Source: Caldilineaceae bacterium
GTDB lineage: Bacteria > Chloroflexota > Anaerolineae > Caldilineales > Caldilineaceae
NCBI GenBank assembly: GCA_022823185.1
Contig: JAJDXQ010000015.1
Span: 62,001-126,000 of the forward strand
Length of the DNA stretch: 64,000 bases
Direction: 5' to 3'
The notes below the pieces were generated by a model, which saw only the letters and a program-made list of their open reading frames with translations, had not been told where the DNA came from and did no database searches. How positions within the stretch are numbered: the stretch's first letter is position 1; each line of letters begins with the position of its first letter. A program made the translations under genes and the position numbers. Below, in pieces: positions 26,913 through 37,475 of the stretch.

Positions 26913-27392
26913 ATGACTGCCACAAAGTACATTGCAGGACTACTCCTCGCCTTCCTGCTTGGCATCGCAATAATGTTTGTGTTCTATGAACGATTCCTCC
27001 AAACCAATTACGACTCAATCCAAAGTGCTGATGCGTCCCTGTCCCTTTACGATTATGCACAGATCATCTGCATAGAAGACTCTCCAATATGGCCACTACG
27101 GGAAATCCGTGCTGATAGCTGGGAAGACATGGAGCGAAACTATGCGAGAACATACGCCCGAATGGCCCAAATCGTCCCTCCACCCTCGATGAAAATCTAC
27201 CACGAAGCCCTTCTTGAAATGAACTCAATCCTCCGGCGCCAAGCGGAACTGTTCCGCAAAGATGAGGTAAGTTTCGACACAGGGACTGAGCAGTTTCTCC
27301 ACCTCTCACACTCACTGGTTTCTGTACTCGAAGAGGAGACCAAGAAAATCCCAACAGTCGATCGGCTATGGTTAGCTGCATACGGGTGTTAG
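26913..27392 (+). CDS. Membrane-anchored protein of unknown function
   Basis: 159 residues from the ATG at 26913, which has GGAG seven bases before it; an earlier in-frame start at 26856 lacks a good site. One membrane helix is at residues about 7-25 (YIAGLLLAFLLGIAIMFVFY), followed by a soluble domain of about 130 residues with several helices (SWEDMERNYARTYARMAQIV, LLEMNSILRRQAELF, FLHLSHSLVSVLEEE). I do not recognise the family. Its base composition is lower in GC than the surrounding operons. Confidence 0.6.
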   Translation: MTATKYIAGLLLAFLLGIAIMFVFYERFLQTNYDSIQSADASLSLYDYAQIICIEDSPIWPLREIRADSWEDMERNYARTYARMAQIVPPPSMKIYHEALLEMNSILRRQAELFRKDEVSFDTGTEQFLHLSHSLVSVLEEETKKIPTVDRLWLAAYGC

Positions 27393-27534
27393 GTATGCCA
27401 CCAGATTCCGAAATAGAAATGCAAACCTTCAGCGCAAAATGACTCAAGCGGCTCGAAAAACTTTCACAACCCTTGGGTTGTACTCAAAACCCACGATGGG
27501 AGCAGATGTGACGAACTGTCAGCCTATGCTAAAA

Positions 27535-27551
27535 TTAGCTAATAGTGACTA
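27535..27551. promoter_or_regulatory. Palindromes upstream of the Phd/PIN toxin-antitoxin pair
   Basis: TTAGCTAA (27535-27542) and TAGTGACTA (27543-27551) are adjacent perfect dyads 25 bases before the antitoxin start. Phd-type antitoxins usually repress their own operon by binding such dyads, so these are candidate operators. Confidence 0.4.
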
Positions 27552-27575
27552 ATGTTAGCCAAGGGAGAGACGGGG

Positions 27576-27920
27576 ATGAAGATTGCAACGATAAGCGCCA
27601 CAGAGGCTAAGAATCGGTTTGGCGACGTGTTACGCCGCGCCTACCGCAGCCAGGAGCATCTGGTCGTCGAACGGGGAGGAATCCCTGTAGTCGCCATTGT
27701 GCCAATCAGCGATTATGAACAATTCTTGTCGCAAGTCCCAGACGAAGAATCAGGCAGGGTCGAAGCAGATTTATCGACGGCCAGCGCCCAAAATCAGGCA
27801 GGAATTCGTCTGATGGAGTTTCTAGCCGAAATGCACGCGCAAATGCCAGACGTGCCAGAAGAGCAAGTCCAACGGGAAATTGAAGAAGCGATTGCAGCCG
27901 TGCGCGCCGAAAACAGATGA
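27576..27920 (+). CDS. Phd/YefM family antitoxin
   Basis: 114 residues from the ATG at 27576 (GGGAGA upstream); an earlier start at 27552 adds eight residues. The N-terminal Phd fold is clear: MKIATISATEAKNRFGDVLRR, then HLVVERGGIPVVAIVPISDYEQF. The longer C-terminal part (about residues 60-114, acidic and helical) should wrap and block the toxin. The stop overlaps the toxin start by four bases (ATGA), as is usual for a translationally coupled pair. Confidence 0.88.
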   Translation: MKIATISATEAKNRFGDVLRRAYRSQEHLVVERGGIPVVAIVPISDYEQFLSQVPDEESGRVEADLSTASAQNQAGIRLMEFLAEMHAQMPDVPEEQVQREIEEAIAAVRAENR

Positions 27921-28369
27921 GGGTTGTATTGGATACTAACGTATGGGTCAGCGCGTTGATCGCCCCAACAGGCACCCCGGCCACCCTATTGGATAGACTT
28001 CAAGGTCATGTTCTTATTGCCTCGGAGGAAATGCTGGACGAGGTGCAAAGGGTCTTGGACTACGACCGAATCGCGAAAAAGTACAATCTAACACCAGAAA
28101 AGGTAAGCTCTTACCTGGACAACATTCGACAGAAAGTCGTGCTTTTTGCTGCAGACCCGCCGGATTCTACAATTGTGGAAGCAGATCCCTCAGACGATAA
28201 GTTTCTTGCAATTGCAGTGAAAGGAAAGGCGGACTGTATCGTATCTGGTGACCGTCACTTGTTACGCCTCACAGAATATCAGGGTATTCCGATATTGTCC
28301 CCAGCGACGCTCCTGGCAATTGTGGAGTCCATTCTGTCACACTCAAACGGAATCAGCTCAGGGACTTAA
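27917..28369 (+). CDS. PIN domain toxin
   Basis: 150 residues of the PIN-fold ribonuclease family commonly paired with Phd antitoxins. The first acidic motif is VVLDTNVWVSALI (Asp6), the second is in SEEMLDEVQRVL, and the C-terminal acids lie in DPSDDKFLAIAVKGKADCIVSGDRHLL. All acidic positions expected for Mg-dependent RNA cleavage seem present, so the toxin looks intact. It overlaps the antitoxin by four bases. Confidence 0.9.
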   Translation: MRVVLDTNVWVSALIAPTGTPATLLDRLQGHVLIASEEMLDEVQRVLDYDRIAKKYNLTPEKVSSYLDNIRQKVVLFAADPPDSTIVEADPSDDKFLAIAVKGKADCIVSGDRHLLRLTEYQGIPILSPATLLAIVESILSHSNGISSGT

Positions 28370-28593
28370 GACAATTCTGTCTGCCCCTGAAAACTGACAT
28401 CTTGCGCATAGTAACCGAGCGCGATTCTGTCCGCTAGCGACTTTTTTTGCCACTTTCCCTTTCATGTTAACCTGCTGTTTTGCTCAAAGGTAAGCGGAAC
28501 ACGATACGGGGATTGGCACCTGCCATGTTAGAATCTCTTCAATCTGACCCGTCCCACGCACCATCGCCAGACCCACCCCAATAGGAGCGCCCA

Positions 28594-29868
28594 ATGACCG
28601 CCACCGCCAAAATCACCGACGTCGAACGCATCCTTCTCGTCATCCCCATGGTTGACCGCGTGCGCCGCGAAATGGAACGCGCCAACATCCACCGCTGGTC
28701 CGAATCGGAAGTCATCCGCGTCACACTCGACGACGGCACCACCGGCTACGGTGAAACCATCCAGAACTACACCTGGGGACGCGTCGAAGACACCGACCGC
28801 GTCATCGGCCGCTCACCTTTCGATTGCATGTGGGATGATTCGCTCGGCGCCGGCCTCCAAATGGCCCTCTTCGACGCCGCCGGCAAACTCGCCGGCGTAC
28901 CCGTGCACCGCCTCCTCGGCCACAAAGTGCGCGACTGGTGCCCGCTCTCCTTCTGGGACCATGACATGGGCCCCCTGCACTACGAGCACGAAGCCAGAGT
29001 CGCCGTTGAGCTCGGCTTCACCTCCATCAAAATCAAGACGCGCCCCTGGCACGACGTCTACGAAACCGTCAAACGCATCAGCGACGCCACGCCCGACTGG
29101 TTCCACATCGACTGCGACTGGAACGACTTCCTCCTCGACGTTTCCACCGCCGTGCCTGTCCTCCGCGCGCTTGAAGCCGAATTCCCCAAAATCTCGATCT
29201 GGGAAGGGCCCATCAACGCCCGCGACGTTGCCGGCAACCGCCTCCTGCGCGAAAAGGTCCGCACGCCCATCGCCCACCACTACGGCAGCGTGGACGGCTC
29301 CGTCGCCATCCAGGAGGGATACTGCGATGGCTTTGTCGTCGCCGGCGGTGTCACCAAAGTTCTGCACGCAGGCGTTTCCGCAGCCGCCGCCAACATGCCC
29401 TTTTTCCTCCAAATGGTCGGCACCGGCATCACCACCGCCATGTCTCTCCACCTCGGCGCCGTCCTGAGCCATGCCCAGTGGCCCGGCATCAACTGCCACG
29501 AGCTTTATCAGCACAACTTGCTCGACCAGCGCATACCCGTCGTCGGCGGCTACGCCCAGACGCCCGACTCACCCGGCCTCGGCATCACCATCTGCGAAGA
29601 CGCCCTCAATACCTATCGTGTCGAGGAGGCCGATTTCAGCCTGCCCCGCCGTCTGGTCCGCTACAGCCGCCCCAATGGCGTCCGCGTCTACTTCGCCGAC
29701 TCCAGCTGGAGCCAGCGCTCCGACATGTGGGACTACTGGCGCACCGCCAACCAGCCCGTCTACGAGCGCGGCGTCGAAACAGCCTACCTGGACGACGACG
29801 GCAGCGGCGAATTCGACGACCTGTACACGCGCGCCAAAGAGGGTCCTGTCCTGACGCTCGCTACCTGA
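28594..29868 (+). CDS. Enolase superfamily enzyme (mandelate racemase/muconate lactonizing type)
   Basis: 424 residues. The N-terminal cap has VERILLVIPMVDRVRREMER and DDGTTGYGETI. The barrel carries SIKIKTRPWHD (the KxK base pair), FHIDCDWNDF with the first metal Asp, and IWEGPINARDV with a metal Glu. These support abstraction of the alpha proton of a carboxylate, typically acid-sugar dehydration or racemisation. The substrate is unknown. AGGAG precedes the ATG, and a RidA-family gene follows 86 bases later, which fits a pathway releasing enamine or enol intermediates. Confidence 0.86.
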   Translation: MTATAKITDVERILLVIPMVDRVRREMERANIHRWSESEVIRVTLDDGTTGYGETIQNYTWGRVEDTDRVIGRSPFDCMWDDSLGAGLQMALFDAAGKLAGVPVHRLLGHKVRDWCPLSFWDHDMGPLHYEHEARVAVELGFTSIKIKTRPWHDVYETVKRISDATPDWFHIDCDWNDFLLDVSTAVPVLRALEAEFPKISIWEGPINARDVAGNRLLREKVRTPIAHHYGSVDGSVAIQEGYCDGFVVAGGVTKVLHAGVSAAAANMPFFLQMVGTGITTAMSLHLGAVLSHAQWPGINCHELYQHNLLDQRIPVVGGYAQTPDSPGLGITICEDALNTYRVEEADFSLPRRLVRYSRPNGVRVYFADSSWSQRSDMWDYWRTANQPVYERGVETAYLDDDGSGEFDDLYTRAKEGPVLTLAT

Positions 29869-29954
29869 AACACTCGAACGACTTCCTTTCCACCTTACAA
29901 CCTTACGACCGCGCGGCAGTTCGCCGTCCGCGAAACAAACAACAGGAGCAAGAC

Positions 29955-30404
29955 GTGTCTTATCTGGCAAAACTGAAGGAAATGGGTTACGAACTCGAAA
30001 AGATCGACCTCGACGGCGGCCGCCTTATGGCCGCAGTCCGCTCCGGCGACCATGTCTATGTCTCCGGCCAGGTCTCCCGTTTCGGCGACGAGGAGATCAT
30101 GGGTAAGGTCGGGCAGGACCTGACCACCGAAGAGGGCTACCGCGCCGCGCAGCTCTGCGCCCTCGGCATCCTCCAGGCCGTCCACACCATCGCCGGCCTC
30201 GACAACGTCCGCCAGGTCGTCAAGGTCTTCGGCATGGTCAACGTCGGCCCCGGCTTCAACGACACACCATCCGTCATCCACGGCTGCAGTGAACTCTTCA
30301 TTGAGCTCTTCGGCGATGCCGGGCGACATGCCCGCAGCGCCATCGGACTCACCGTGCCCGCCAACTGGGCTGTCGAAATCGAAGCCATCATCGCCGTCGA
30401 TTGA
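29955..30404 (+). CDS. RidA family protein (YjgF/YER057c)
   Basis: 149 residues from a GTG at 29955 with AGGAG upstream. It has the longer RidA-subfamily pattern: ALGILQAVHTIAGLDNVRQV, VKVFGMVNVGPGFNDTPSVI and ARSAIGLTVPANWAVEIEAI. The Arg of GRHARSAIG is at the site that in RidA binds the carboxylate of imine intermediates. RidA deaminates reactive enamines or imines. It is probably co-transcribed with the enolase-superfamily gene and ends at a strong terminator. A second RidA-family gene is at 45394-45774. Confidence 0.9.
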   Translation: MSYLAKLKEMGYELEKIDLDGGRLMAAVRSGDHVYVSGQVSRFGDEEIMGKVGQDLTTEEGYRAAQLCALGILQAVHTIAGLDNVRQVVKVFGMVNVGPGFNDTPSVIHGCSELFIELFGDAGRHARSAIGLTVPANWAVEIEAIIAVD

Positions 30405-30441
30405 AGCCGCCGTCCGACTGCAGAGCGCAATCGCCAATAAG

Positions 30442-30470
30442 AAAATCCCGCTGCTTTCAGCGGGATTTTT
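30442..30470. terminator. Strong intrinsic terminator after the RidA-family gene
   Basis: AATCCCGCTG-cttt-CAGCGGGATT with T and A tracts on the two sides, so it can serve the RidA operon (plus) and also the tRNA-Glu transcript (minus). Confidence 0.85.
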
Positions 30471-30478
30471 CATTCCTG

Positions 30479-30551
30479 TACCCCGTAGGGGAGTCGAACC
30501 CCTGTCTCCACCTTGAGAGGGTGGTGTCCTGGGCCTCTAGACGAACGGGGC
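30479..30551 (-). tRNA. tRNA-Glu (CTC)
   Basis: The minus strand starts GCCCCGTTCGTCTAGAGGCC. The anticodon loop is CTCTCAA, giving anticodon CTC; the T-arm is GGGGTTCGACTCCCC. The acceptor stem closes with a G-U pair at position 1/72. CCA is not encoded. A terminator lies just downstream and a near-consensus promoter 30 bases upstream. Confidence 0.93.
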
Positions 30552-30580
30552 AGGTCTTCTGCCAAACCGTGACAGCAGAC

Positions 30581-30609
30581 AGTATAGGAGAAAAGCGCTA
30601 CGAAGTCAA
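30581..30609 (-). promoter_or_regulatory. Sigma-70 promoter of tRNA-Glu
   Basis: On the minus strand, TTGACT (30609-30604), a 17-base spacer and TATACT (30586-30581), then tRNA-Glu from 30551. Confidence 0.75.
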
Positions 30610-30628
30610 AACCACTTCGCCAACAGAT

Positions 30629-30657
30629 TTGATCCTGCCGCCCGGTCCTTCTATAAT
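30629..30657 (+). promoter_or_regulatory. Sigma-70 promoter of the radical SAM operon
   Basis: TTGATC (30629-30634), a 17-base spacer and TATAAT (30652-30657). The start of transcription near 30664 would give a leader of about 160 bases that contains a tRNA T-arm-like hairpin at 30742-30758. Confidence 0.7.
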
Positions 30658-30741
30658 GACGGCATCTCCGGCAGCCCACCCGGACCAGCCGGAATCCTGT
30701 TCGCCAAAGTGCCGCACGAGCCTGTGCCACGGTGGCAACTA

Positions 30742-30758
30742 GCGGGTTCAAATCCCGC
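30742..30758 (+). other. tRNA T-arm-like hairpin in the operon leader
   Basis: GCGGG-TTCAAAT-CCCGC matches a canonical T-arm with the GGTTCAAATCC B-box. The bases after it (CCGACCT) could be an acceptor strand, but no matching 5' strand is found upstream, so a complete tRNA cannot be built. Confidence 0.35.
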
Positions 30759-30824
30759 CCGACCTCAATCGCTACCGCCTTGCAGGCGCAGCGCCGCCGG
30801 TCGGCAGATGAGAAGGAAAAGGAT

Positions 30825-32944
<2,120 letters not shown>

Positions 32945-32948
<4 letters not shown>

Positions 32949-33841
32949 CGCGCACGACCACCCAGCTTCCTCAGCAACAAGATGCCACCGACGAGCCTGT
33001 TCGTCAGCGCGTCCGCTTTACCTACGAAAAGGGCGAGGCCATCAAGTTCATCAGCCACCAGGACGAGTCCCGCCTCTGGGAGAGGACCCTGCGCCGCGCC
33101 AACCTGCCGCTTCTCTACAAGCGCGGCTTCAACCCGCAACCCCACATCCAGTTCGCCGCGCCGCTCGGCCTCGGCATGACCGGCGTACGCGAGCTGCTCG
33201 ACGTGGCATTCAGCCCGCCCGTGCCGCTTGATGAACTTTCCGTGCGAGTTCGGGAAAAACTGCCGCCAGGAGTCCAACTGCTCAACGCGACCGAGGTGCC
33301 CTTCAAGACCGTCTCGCCCCAGTCCCTGACCATTGGCGCCGATTACACTATCCTGATATACGCCGATGCCGGCGAGGTGTCAGAGCAAGAGCTGCAGGCA
33401 AAGATTGTGGCCTTTCTGGCGACAGATGAAGTCTGGCGCGAACGGGAGCGCCACGGTCAGCGTTACCGCTACAACCTGCGCCCACTGGTGCTCGAGCTGC
33501 GCTACGCCGGCTACGACGCCTTCGAAGCCGAACACCGCATAGCGCTGCGCGTCCAAATACAACCCGGCGCAACCGGCCGCCCTGACGAGCTCGTCGCCGC
33601 TCTCGGCTTCGATGACTACGCCCGCACGCTCCGCCGCGAACGCATCTACTTCGCTGACAACGAGGCGGACCAGGCCGTCTTCGCCTCCTACCCCGTCATC
33701 TCGCAGGACGAAATCTCACCCGAGAGGCCCAGGCCCCGTCGCAAAGGCCGCAAACGCCGGCGCCGGTCCGGCGCGCAGCCCCAAGCAGACAAGCAGAACA
33801 ACCAGCCCTTCGCAGAAAAAGCCGCCGACGAGTTCGACTGA
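32945..33841 (+). CDS. Radical SAM-associated DUF2344 (TIGR03936) protein
   Basis: 298 residues. The DUF2344 core spans about residues 20-220: RVRFTYEKGEAIKFISHQDE, then ERTLRRANLPLLYKRGFNPQ and PHIQFAAPLGLGMTGVRELL. The last 40 residues are very basic (RPRPRRKGRKRRRRSGAQ), which suggests RNA contact. It overlaps the radical SAM gene by four bases (ATGA). In other bacteria the two domains are fused or adjacent, sometimes near ribonuclease E/G and rplU genes; the function is not known. Confidence 0.9.
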
Positions 33842-33889
33842 ACGCCTCGAGAGAGTTGTCAGGGCAGAGCTACGGCGAGGTAAGCGAGA

Positions 33890-34972
33890 TCAGAACAGAG
33901 GCACATCCAACCACTTGCCGCCCTGCATCGCCGACTCGTGCGCGATGATGCCGGGAATCGTGAAGTCCAGCGCCCGCACCACGTCGACGGGCGGCTTCGT
34001 GTTATTTTCTATCGCGTCAATGAAGTCCCGCACCATGTAGTACTCCGATGTTCCGTGCCCGCCCTGACGCGCCTCCTCCGGCGCATTCGGGTCCACCGTC
34101 GGGCACGCTATCTGCCGCGCGCCCTCATCTGCCGACGCCTCTTCCTCACTGTAGAACAGACCCGTCGTGCCGCCCCATCCGCCCTGACGGCCGTTCTCCA
34201 CAAAGCCCTTCTCGCCATATAGCGTGTAAAAGATCATATCCGGATGCCGGGGCGCCACCTGGCTGCGTAGTATCTTGACCGTGGCCCCCTTCTCCGTCTG
34301 GAATAACCCCACCTCCATGTCCAGGTATCCCAGCCCTTCATCGGGGTAGATGCTCTTTCCAGAATGAACCCCGGTCGCCTTGACGATCCGGTCCTCCATC
34401 AAGGTAAGAATCGGACCCAGACAGTGGGCGCAATACCAGATCGGCGCGCGCGTGTAGCGCCATCGGCGCTCGCCTGTCTCAGGGTTTCGGAGCAGCGGTA
34501 CGATCTCATGAATGTACTCGCCTTCCGCGTGGAAAATCTTGCCCAGCTTCCCCTGCCTGATCCACTCCCGCCACTCCCGTATGTAGTGGAAGTAGCAGTA
34601 ATTCTCACCCATCATGTAAACGCGACCCGTCTTCCGCACCGACTCCACCAGCCGGGCGCAATCCTCCACCGTGTACGCCGCCGTCTGCTCGCACAGCACG
34701 TGCTTCCCGCTCTCCATCGCCGCGATCGAATGCGCCGCGTGATACTCGATCGGCGTCGCCACAACCACAATATCCAGCGGCGCGTTGACGAAGTCATCGA
34801 ATTGCGTAAACATCCTCTCGTCCGGCAACGAGAAAGCCGCCCCCGTATCGGCCAGCGTCTCCTCGTCTATATCGCAAAGCGCGGCAACCTCCACCCGCGG
34901 ATGCCCGGCCAGGCTGCGCATCAGCCCGCCCCCTCGGTGCAATCCCACAAATCCCGTCCGTAGCTTACTCAT
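33890..34972 (-). CDS. Gfo/Idh/MocA family oxidoreductase
   Basis: 360 residues. The N-terminal NAD(P)-binding domain reads LRTGFVGLHRGGGLMRSLAG, a modified Gly-rich loop, followed by VEVAALCDIDEE with the Asp after strand two. The sugar-binding EKP-like motif appears as GKHVLCEQTAAYTVEDC, with Gln and Thr in place of Lys and Pro. That change is unusual, since the Lys is catalytic in many members, and suggests altered chemistry. Histidines in the C-terminal domain (YCAHCLGPILTLM) may replace it. It is last in the second ABC operon and likely acts on the imported compound. Confidence 0.82.
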   Translation of the reverse strand: MSKLRTGFVGLHRGGGLMRSLAGHPRVEVAALCDIDEETLADTGAAFSLPDERMFTQFDDFVNAPLDIVVVATPIEYHAAHSIAAMESGKHVLCEQTAAYTVEDCARLVESVRKTGRVYMMGENYCYFHYIREWREWIRQGKLGKIFHAEGEYIHEIVPLLRNPETGERRWRYTRAPIWYCAHCLGPILTLMEDRIVKATGVHSGKSIYPDEGLGYLDMEVGLFQTEKGATVKILRSQVAPRHPDMIFYTLYGEKGFVENGRQGGWGGTTGLFYSEEEASADEGARQIACPTVDPNAPEEARQGGHGTSEYYMVRDFIDAIENNTKPPVDVVRALDFTIPGIIAHESAMQGGKWLDVPLF

Positions 34973-35035
34973 CCTGTCCGCTGCTCCTTCATCCTGTCGA
35001 TGATCCGATCTGTCAATCCAAGATTGCCGCTGTTA

Positions 35036-36343
35036 TCAAGCCGGCTGCTCATTCCACAGCTCTTCAACCAGTTCCACCGCTGTGTCCACAATCTTCTCAA
35101 TGCCTTCCATCGCCACCCTGTTCGGCCCGACCAGCGTTTCATATCCCTGCTGCGCAAACGCTTGTCGGGTCGGTTGATACATGATCAGGTCGTTTGTCAA
35201 TTCTGATACAACCGTGTGCGGGAACGGGGAACGCCGTTTGATCGTGAGCCCATGCTCGACGAACAGTTCCCCCGGATTGGTTGCAATCCCAAATGGACCG
35301 ATGCGGGCGGCGCCGACTACTACTGTCTGTTGCTCCGGCATGGAGGCCACCAGTTTGGCCTGCCGGTCGAATACATCAGCGCGACCGCCTGCACCCCCCC
35401 AATTGAGCCGGCCAATTGCTTCCGGCGGTTGATCAGTCGGGTCCCTCCTCGGAACCGTGATCTCGCGGCGGACAGCGCCAACCGCGATGGGGCCCTCCAC
35501 CGGAATAGCCCTCCGCGCCGCCTCCACCGCCTGTTCTGCGAAGTAGGATGCACTCTCGCGCCAGCGATCGCCCCCCATCGTTACGTTGATGTCCGCGCAC
35601 GCGCCCGGCGTGTAGACCGAGATCACATCGGCGCCGTACGCCTCCCTCATCTGTTCCGCAACGACACACGGATAGTCAGCCGACCATGTGAGGCCGCCTT
35701 TGGAGTTGGTATGCAGCGAAAAGTTATAGAAAACTCCTATCGTTGAACCGTCCGGCCGGTCGAAGCGGACAACCCAAAGTTCCGGGTCGACCGGTCCCGC
35801 CGTCCCCAACACCTGAGGGACGAGTTCCAGATCGTTCAGCGCCTGGGGCATCCAGGTATTCAACACCTTACCGTCCGGGCAGATTACCCGGCGGTTATGG
35901 ATCCCGTGGTGGACCAATGACCTCCCAATGAACATCGAAGCCGGTTCCACCCGACCCGCCGCCAGCTCAACGCTATCGCCGATGCGACCAGGCAGCGTCG
36001 ACAGATACTCGGCGTCGGTCACCTGGTTCGAGTAAAGTCCTTCAGCCGTATAGGGACCGCTGTGCGTGTGGCTGGAGGCGACCAGAATGTCCTCCGAGGC
36101 GATGCCGGTACGGCCCGCGGCTTCGGCGATAATCTCGTCGGACAGCGCCTTAGGCAATCCGATCAGATCGACACCCACAATGGCAATCCGCCTGCCCCCG
36201 CTTTCCACAACGAGCGCGTGGGACTGTAATGGATCCGTAGTGCCCTCATTCTTGCGCGGGTCGAGGCTACCGCACATGTAAAGACCGTGCGGCGGCGTAA
36301 TATTCGTCTCACCAAAACCCACCCGAAGCTGGGAATCGTCCAC
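35036..36343 (-). CDS. Neutral/alkaline ceramidase N-domain-like protein
   Basis: 435 residues related to the N-terminal domain of neutral ceramidases. FGETNITPPHGLYMCG at the start, IAIVGVDLIGLPKALSDEII, and VASSHTHSGPYT, which holds the zinc-binding His pair, are the visible family marks. There is no signal peptide, unlike secreted ceramidases, so it is probably a cytosolic amide hydrolase of unknown substrate. In heterotrophic bacteria such proteins often sit in carbohydrate operons. Here it follows the transporter genes and precedes the Gfo/Idh/MocA gene on the same strand. Confidence 0.8.
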   Translation of the reverse strand: MDDSQLRVGFGETNITPPHGLYMCGSLDPRKNEGTTDPLQSHALVVESGGRRIAIVGVDLIGLPKALSDEIIAEAAGRTGIASEDILVASSHTHSGPYTAEGLYSNQVTDAEYLSTLPGRIGDSVELAAGRVEPASMFIGRSLVHHGIHNRRVICPDGKVLNTWMPQALNDLELVPQVLGTAGPVDPELWVVRFDRPDGSTIGVFYNFSLHTNSKGGLTWSADYPCVVAEQMREAYGADVISVYTPGACADINVTMGGDRWRESASYFAEQAVEAARRAIPVEGPIAVGAVRREITVPRRDPTDQPPEAIGRLNWGGAGGRADVFDRQAKLVASMPEQQTVVVGAARIGPFGIATNPGELFVEHGLTIKRRSPFPHTVVSELTNDLIMYQPTRQAFAQQGYETLVGPNRVAMEGIEKIVDTAVELVEELWNEQPA

Positions 36344-36396
36344 GTAAAACCCTCCTCTATGCGCCGACCTGTGTCGCCGCCCATCTCGCAGCGCGC

Positions 36397-37392
36397 CTAA
36401 CGATTGACCGCCTCGTCCTCATAGTAAACCCAGCGACCGGCCAAGCGGAACTGAATCAACGTGAGAATCACCAGCAGCAGAAACAACAGCCAAGCAAGCG
36501 CGCTGGCATACCCCATGCGAAAATAGAAAAAGCCCTGATTATAGATAAAGACAACCCAGAAGAGCAGTGAATCCATCGGGCCGGCGGCAGCCTGCCCGTA
36601 ATTCGTGCCGCCCAGCAGGAACACCGGCGTGAAGATCTGGAAACTGCCGATGATTCCCATGATGAGAACAAACAGGATGGTTGGCGAAATCATGGGGACC
36701 GTGATCTTCCAGAAGCTGCGCATAGCCCCCGCCCCGTCTATCGCGGCGGCCTCATAGAGAGTCTCCGGAATCCCTTGCAGCCCCGCCAGATAGATGATCA
36801 TACCCCCGCCAATGCCCCACAGGCTCCAAAGCACCAGCGAAGGCTTTGACCAGTCAGGGCTTGTGAGCCAGTTGGGGCCGACAATGCCAAATACCTGGTA
36901 CAGAGTCTCGTTCAATAATCCGAATCGGTCATGAAGGATGAAAATGAAAAGGGAAACGGAGGCAACAATCGGCACGATGGACGGCATGAAAAAGACGGTG
37001 CGAAAGACCGTAATCCCGCGCGCCTTCTGGTTTAACAGAATGGCCAGCAACAGGCCAAGAATCACTTGCGGCGCCACTGCCGCCGTCACATACCAGACCG
37101 TATTGTACACGGCAACCCAAAAACGATCATCGCCAACCAGGATGCGATGGTAGTTCTGTAGGCCCAGCCACTGCGGAGGCAAAAGGCTGTCGTATTCGGT
37201 CAAACTGTAATAGAAGCCGGCGGCAAACGGTCCCAGGATGAAAATGAGCAGGCCCAGAAACCAGGGCATGATGAAAACAATGCCGTCAAATGCCTCCCTG
37301 CGGCGAAGTGGACTTGCCCAAACACTGCGCGGCTTGGAACTGAGAGACCCCGTCGCCCTGCCGTCCGATATGGAAAGTGAATCCTGACTCAC
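36397..37392 (-). CDS. Sugar-type ABC transporter permease (MalF-like)
   Basis: 331 residues. First membrane segment IVFIMPWFLGLLIFILGPFA near residue 40, six segments in all, and the EAA loop ETLYEAAAIDGAGAMRSFWKITVP near residue 225. It is the second permease of the operon, 83 bases after the MalG-like gene on the transcript. The order binding protein, MalG-like, MalF-like differs from the common one. Confidence 0.92.
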   Translation of the reverse strand: MSQDSLSISDGRATGSLSSKPRSVWASPLRRREAFDGIVFIMPWFLGLLIFILGPFAAGFYYSLTEYDSLLPPQWLGLQNYHRILVGDDRFWVAVYNTVWYVTAAVAPQVILGLLLAILLNQKARGITVFRTVFFMPSIVPIVASVSLFIFILHDRFGLLNETLYQVFGIVGPNWLTSPDWSKPSLVLWSLWGIGGGMIIYLAGLQGIPETLYEAAAIDGAGAMRSFWKITVPMISPTILFVLIMGIIGSFQIFTPVFLLGGTNYGQAAAGPMDSLLFWVVFIYNQGFFYFRMGYASALAWLLFLLLVILTLIQFRLAGRWVYYEDEAVNR

Positions 37393-37475
37393 TGCTTTAC
37401 CTCTTCGCTGAACCGCCAGTTATGTACCCGCCCTCCGGGATACTCCCTGAGTCACCGTACCCTCCAATCGGAGGC

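Noticed and set aside
30664..30766. A complete extra tRNA or tRNA-Sec before the radical SAM gene
   Set aside because: The T-arm is perfect but no 5' acceptor strand or anticodon arm can be paired.
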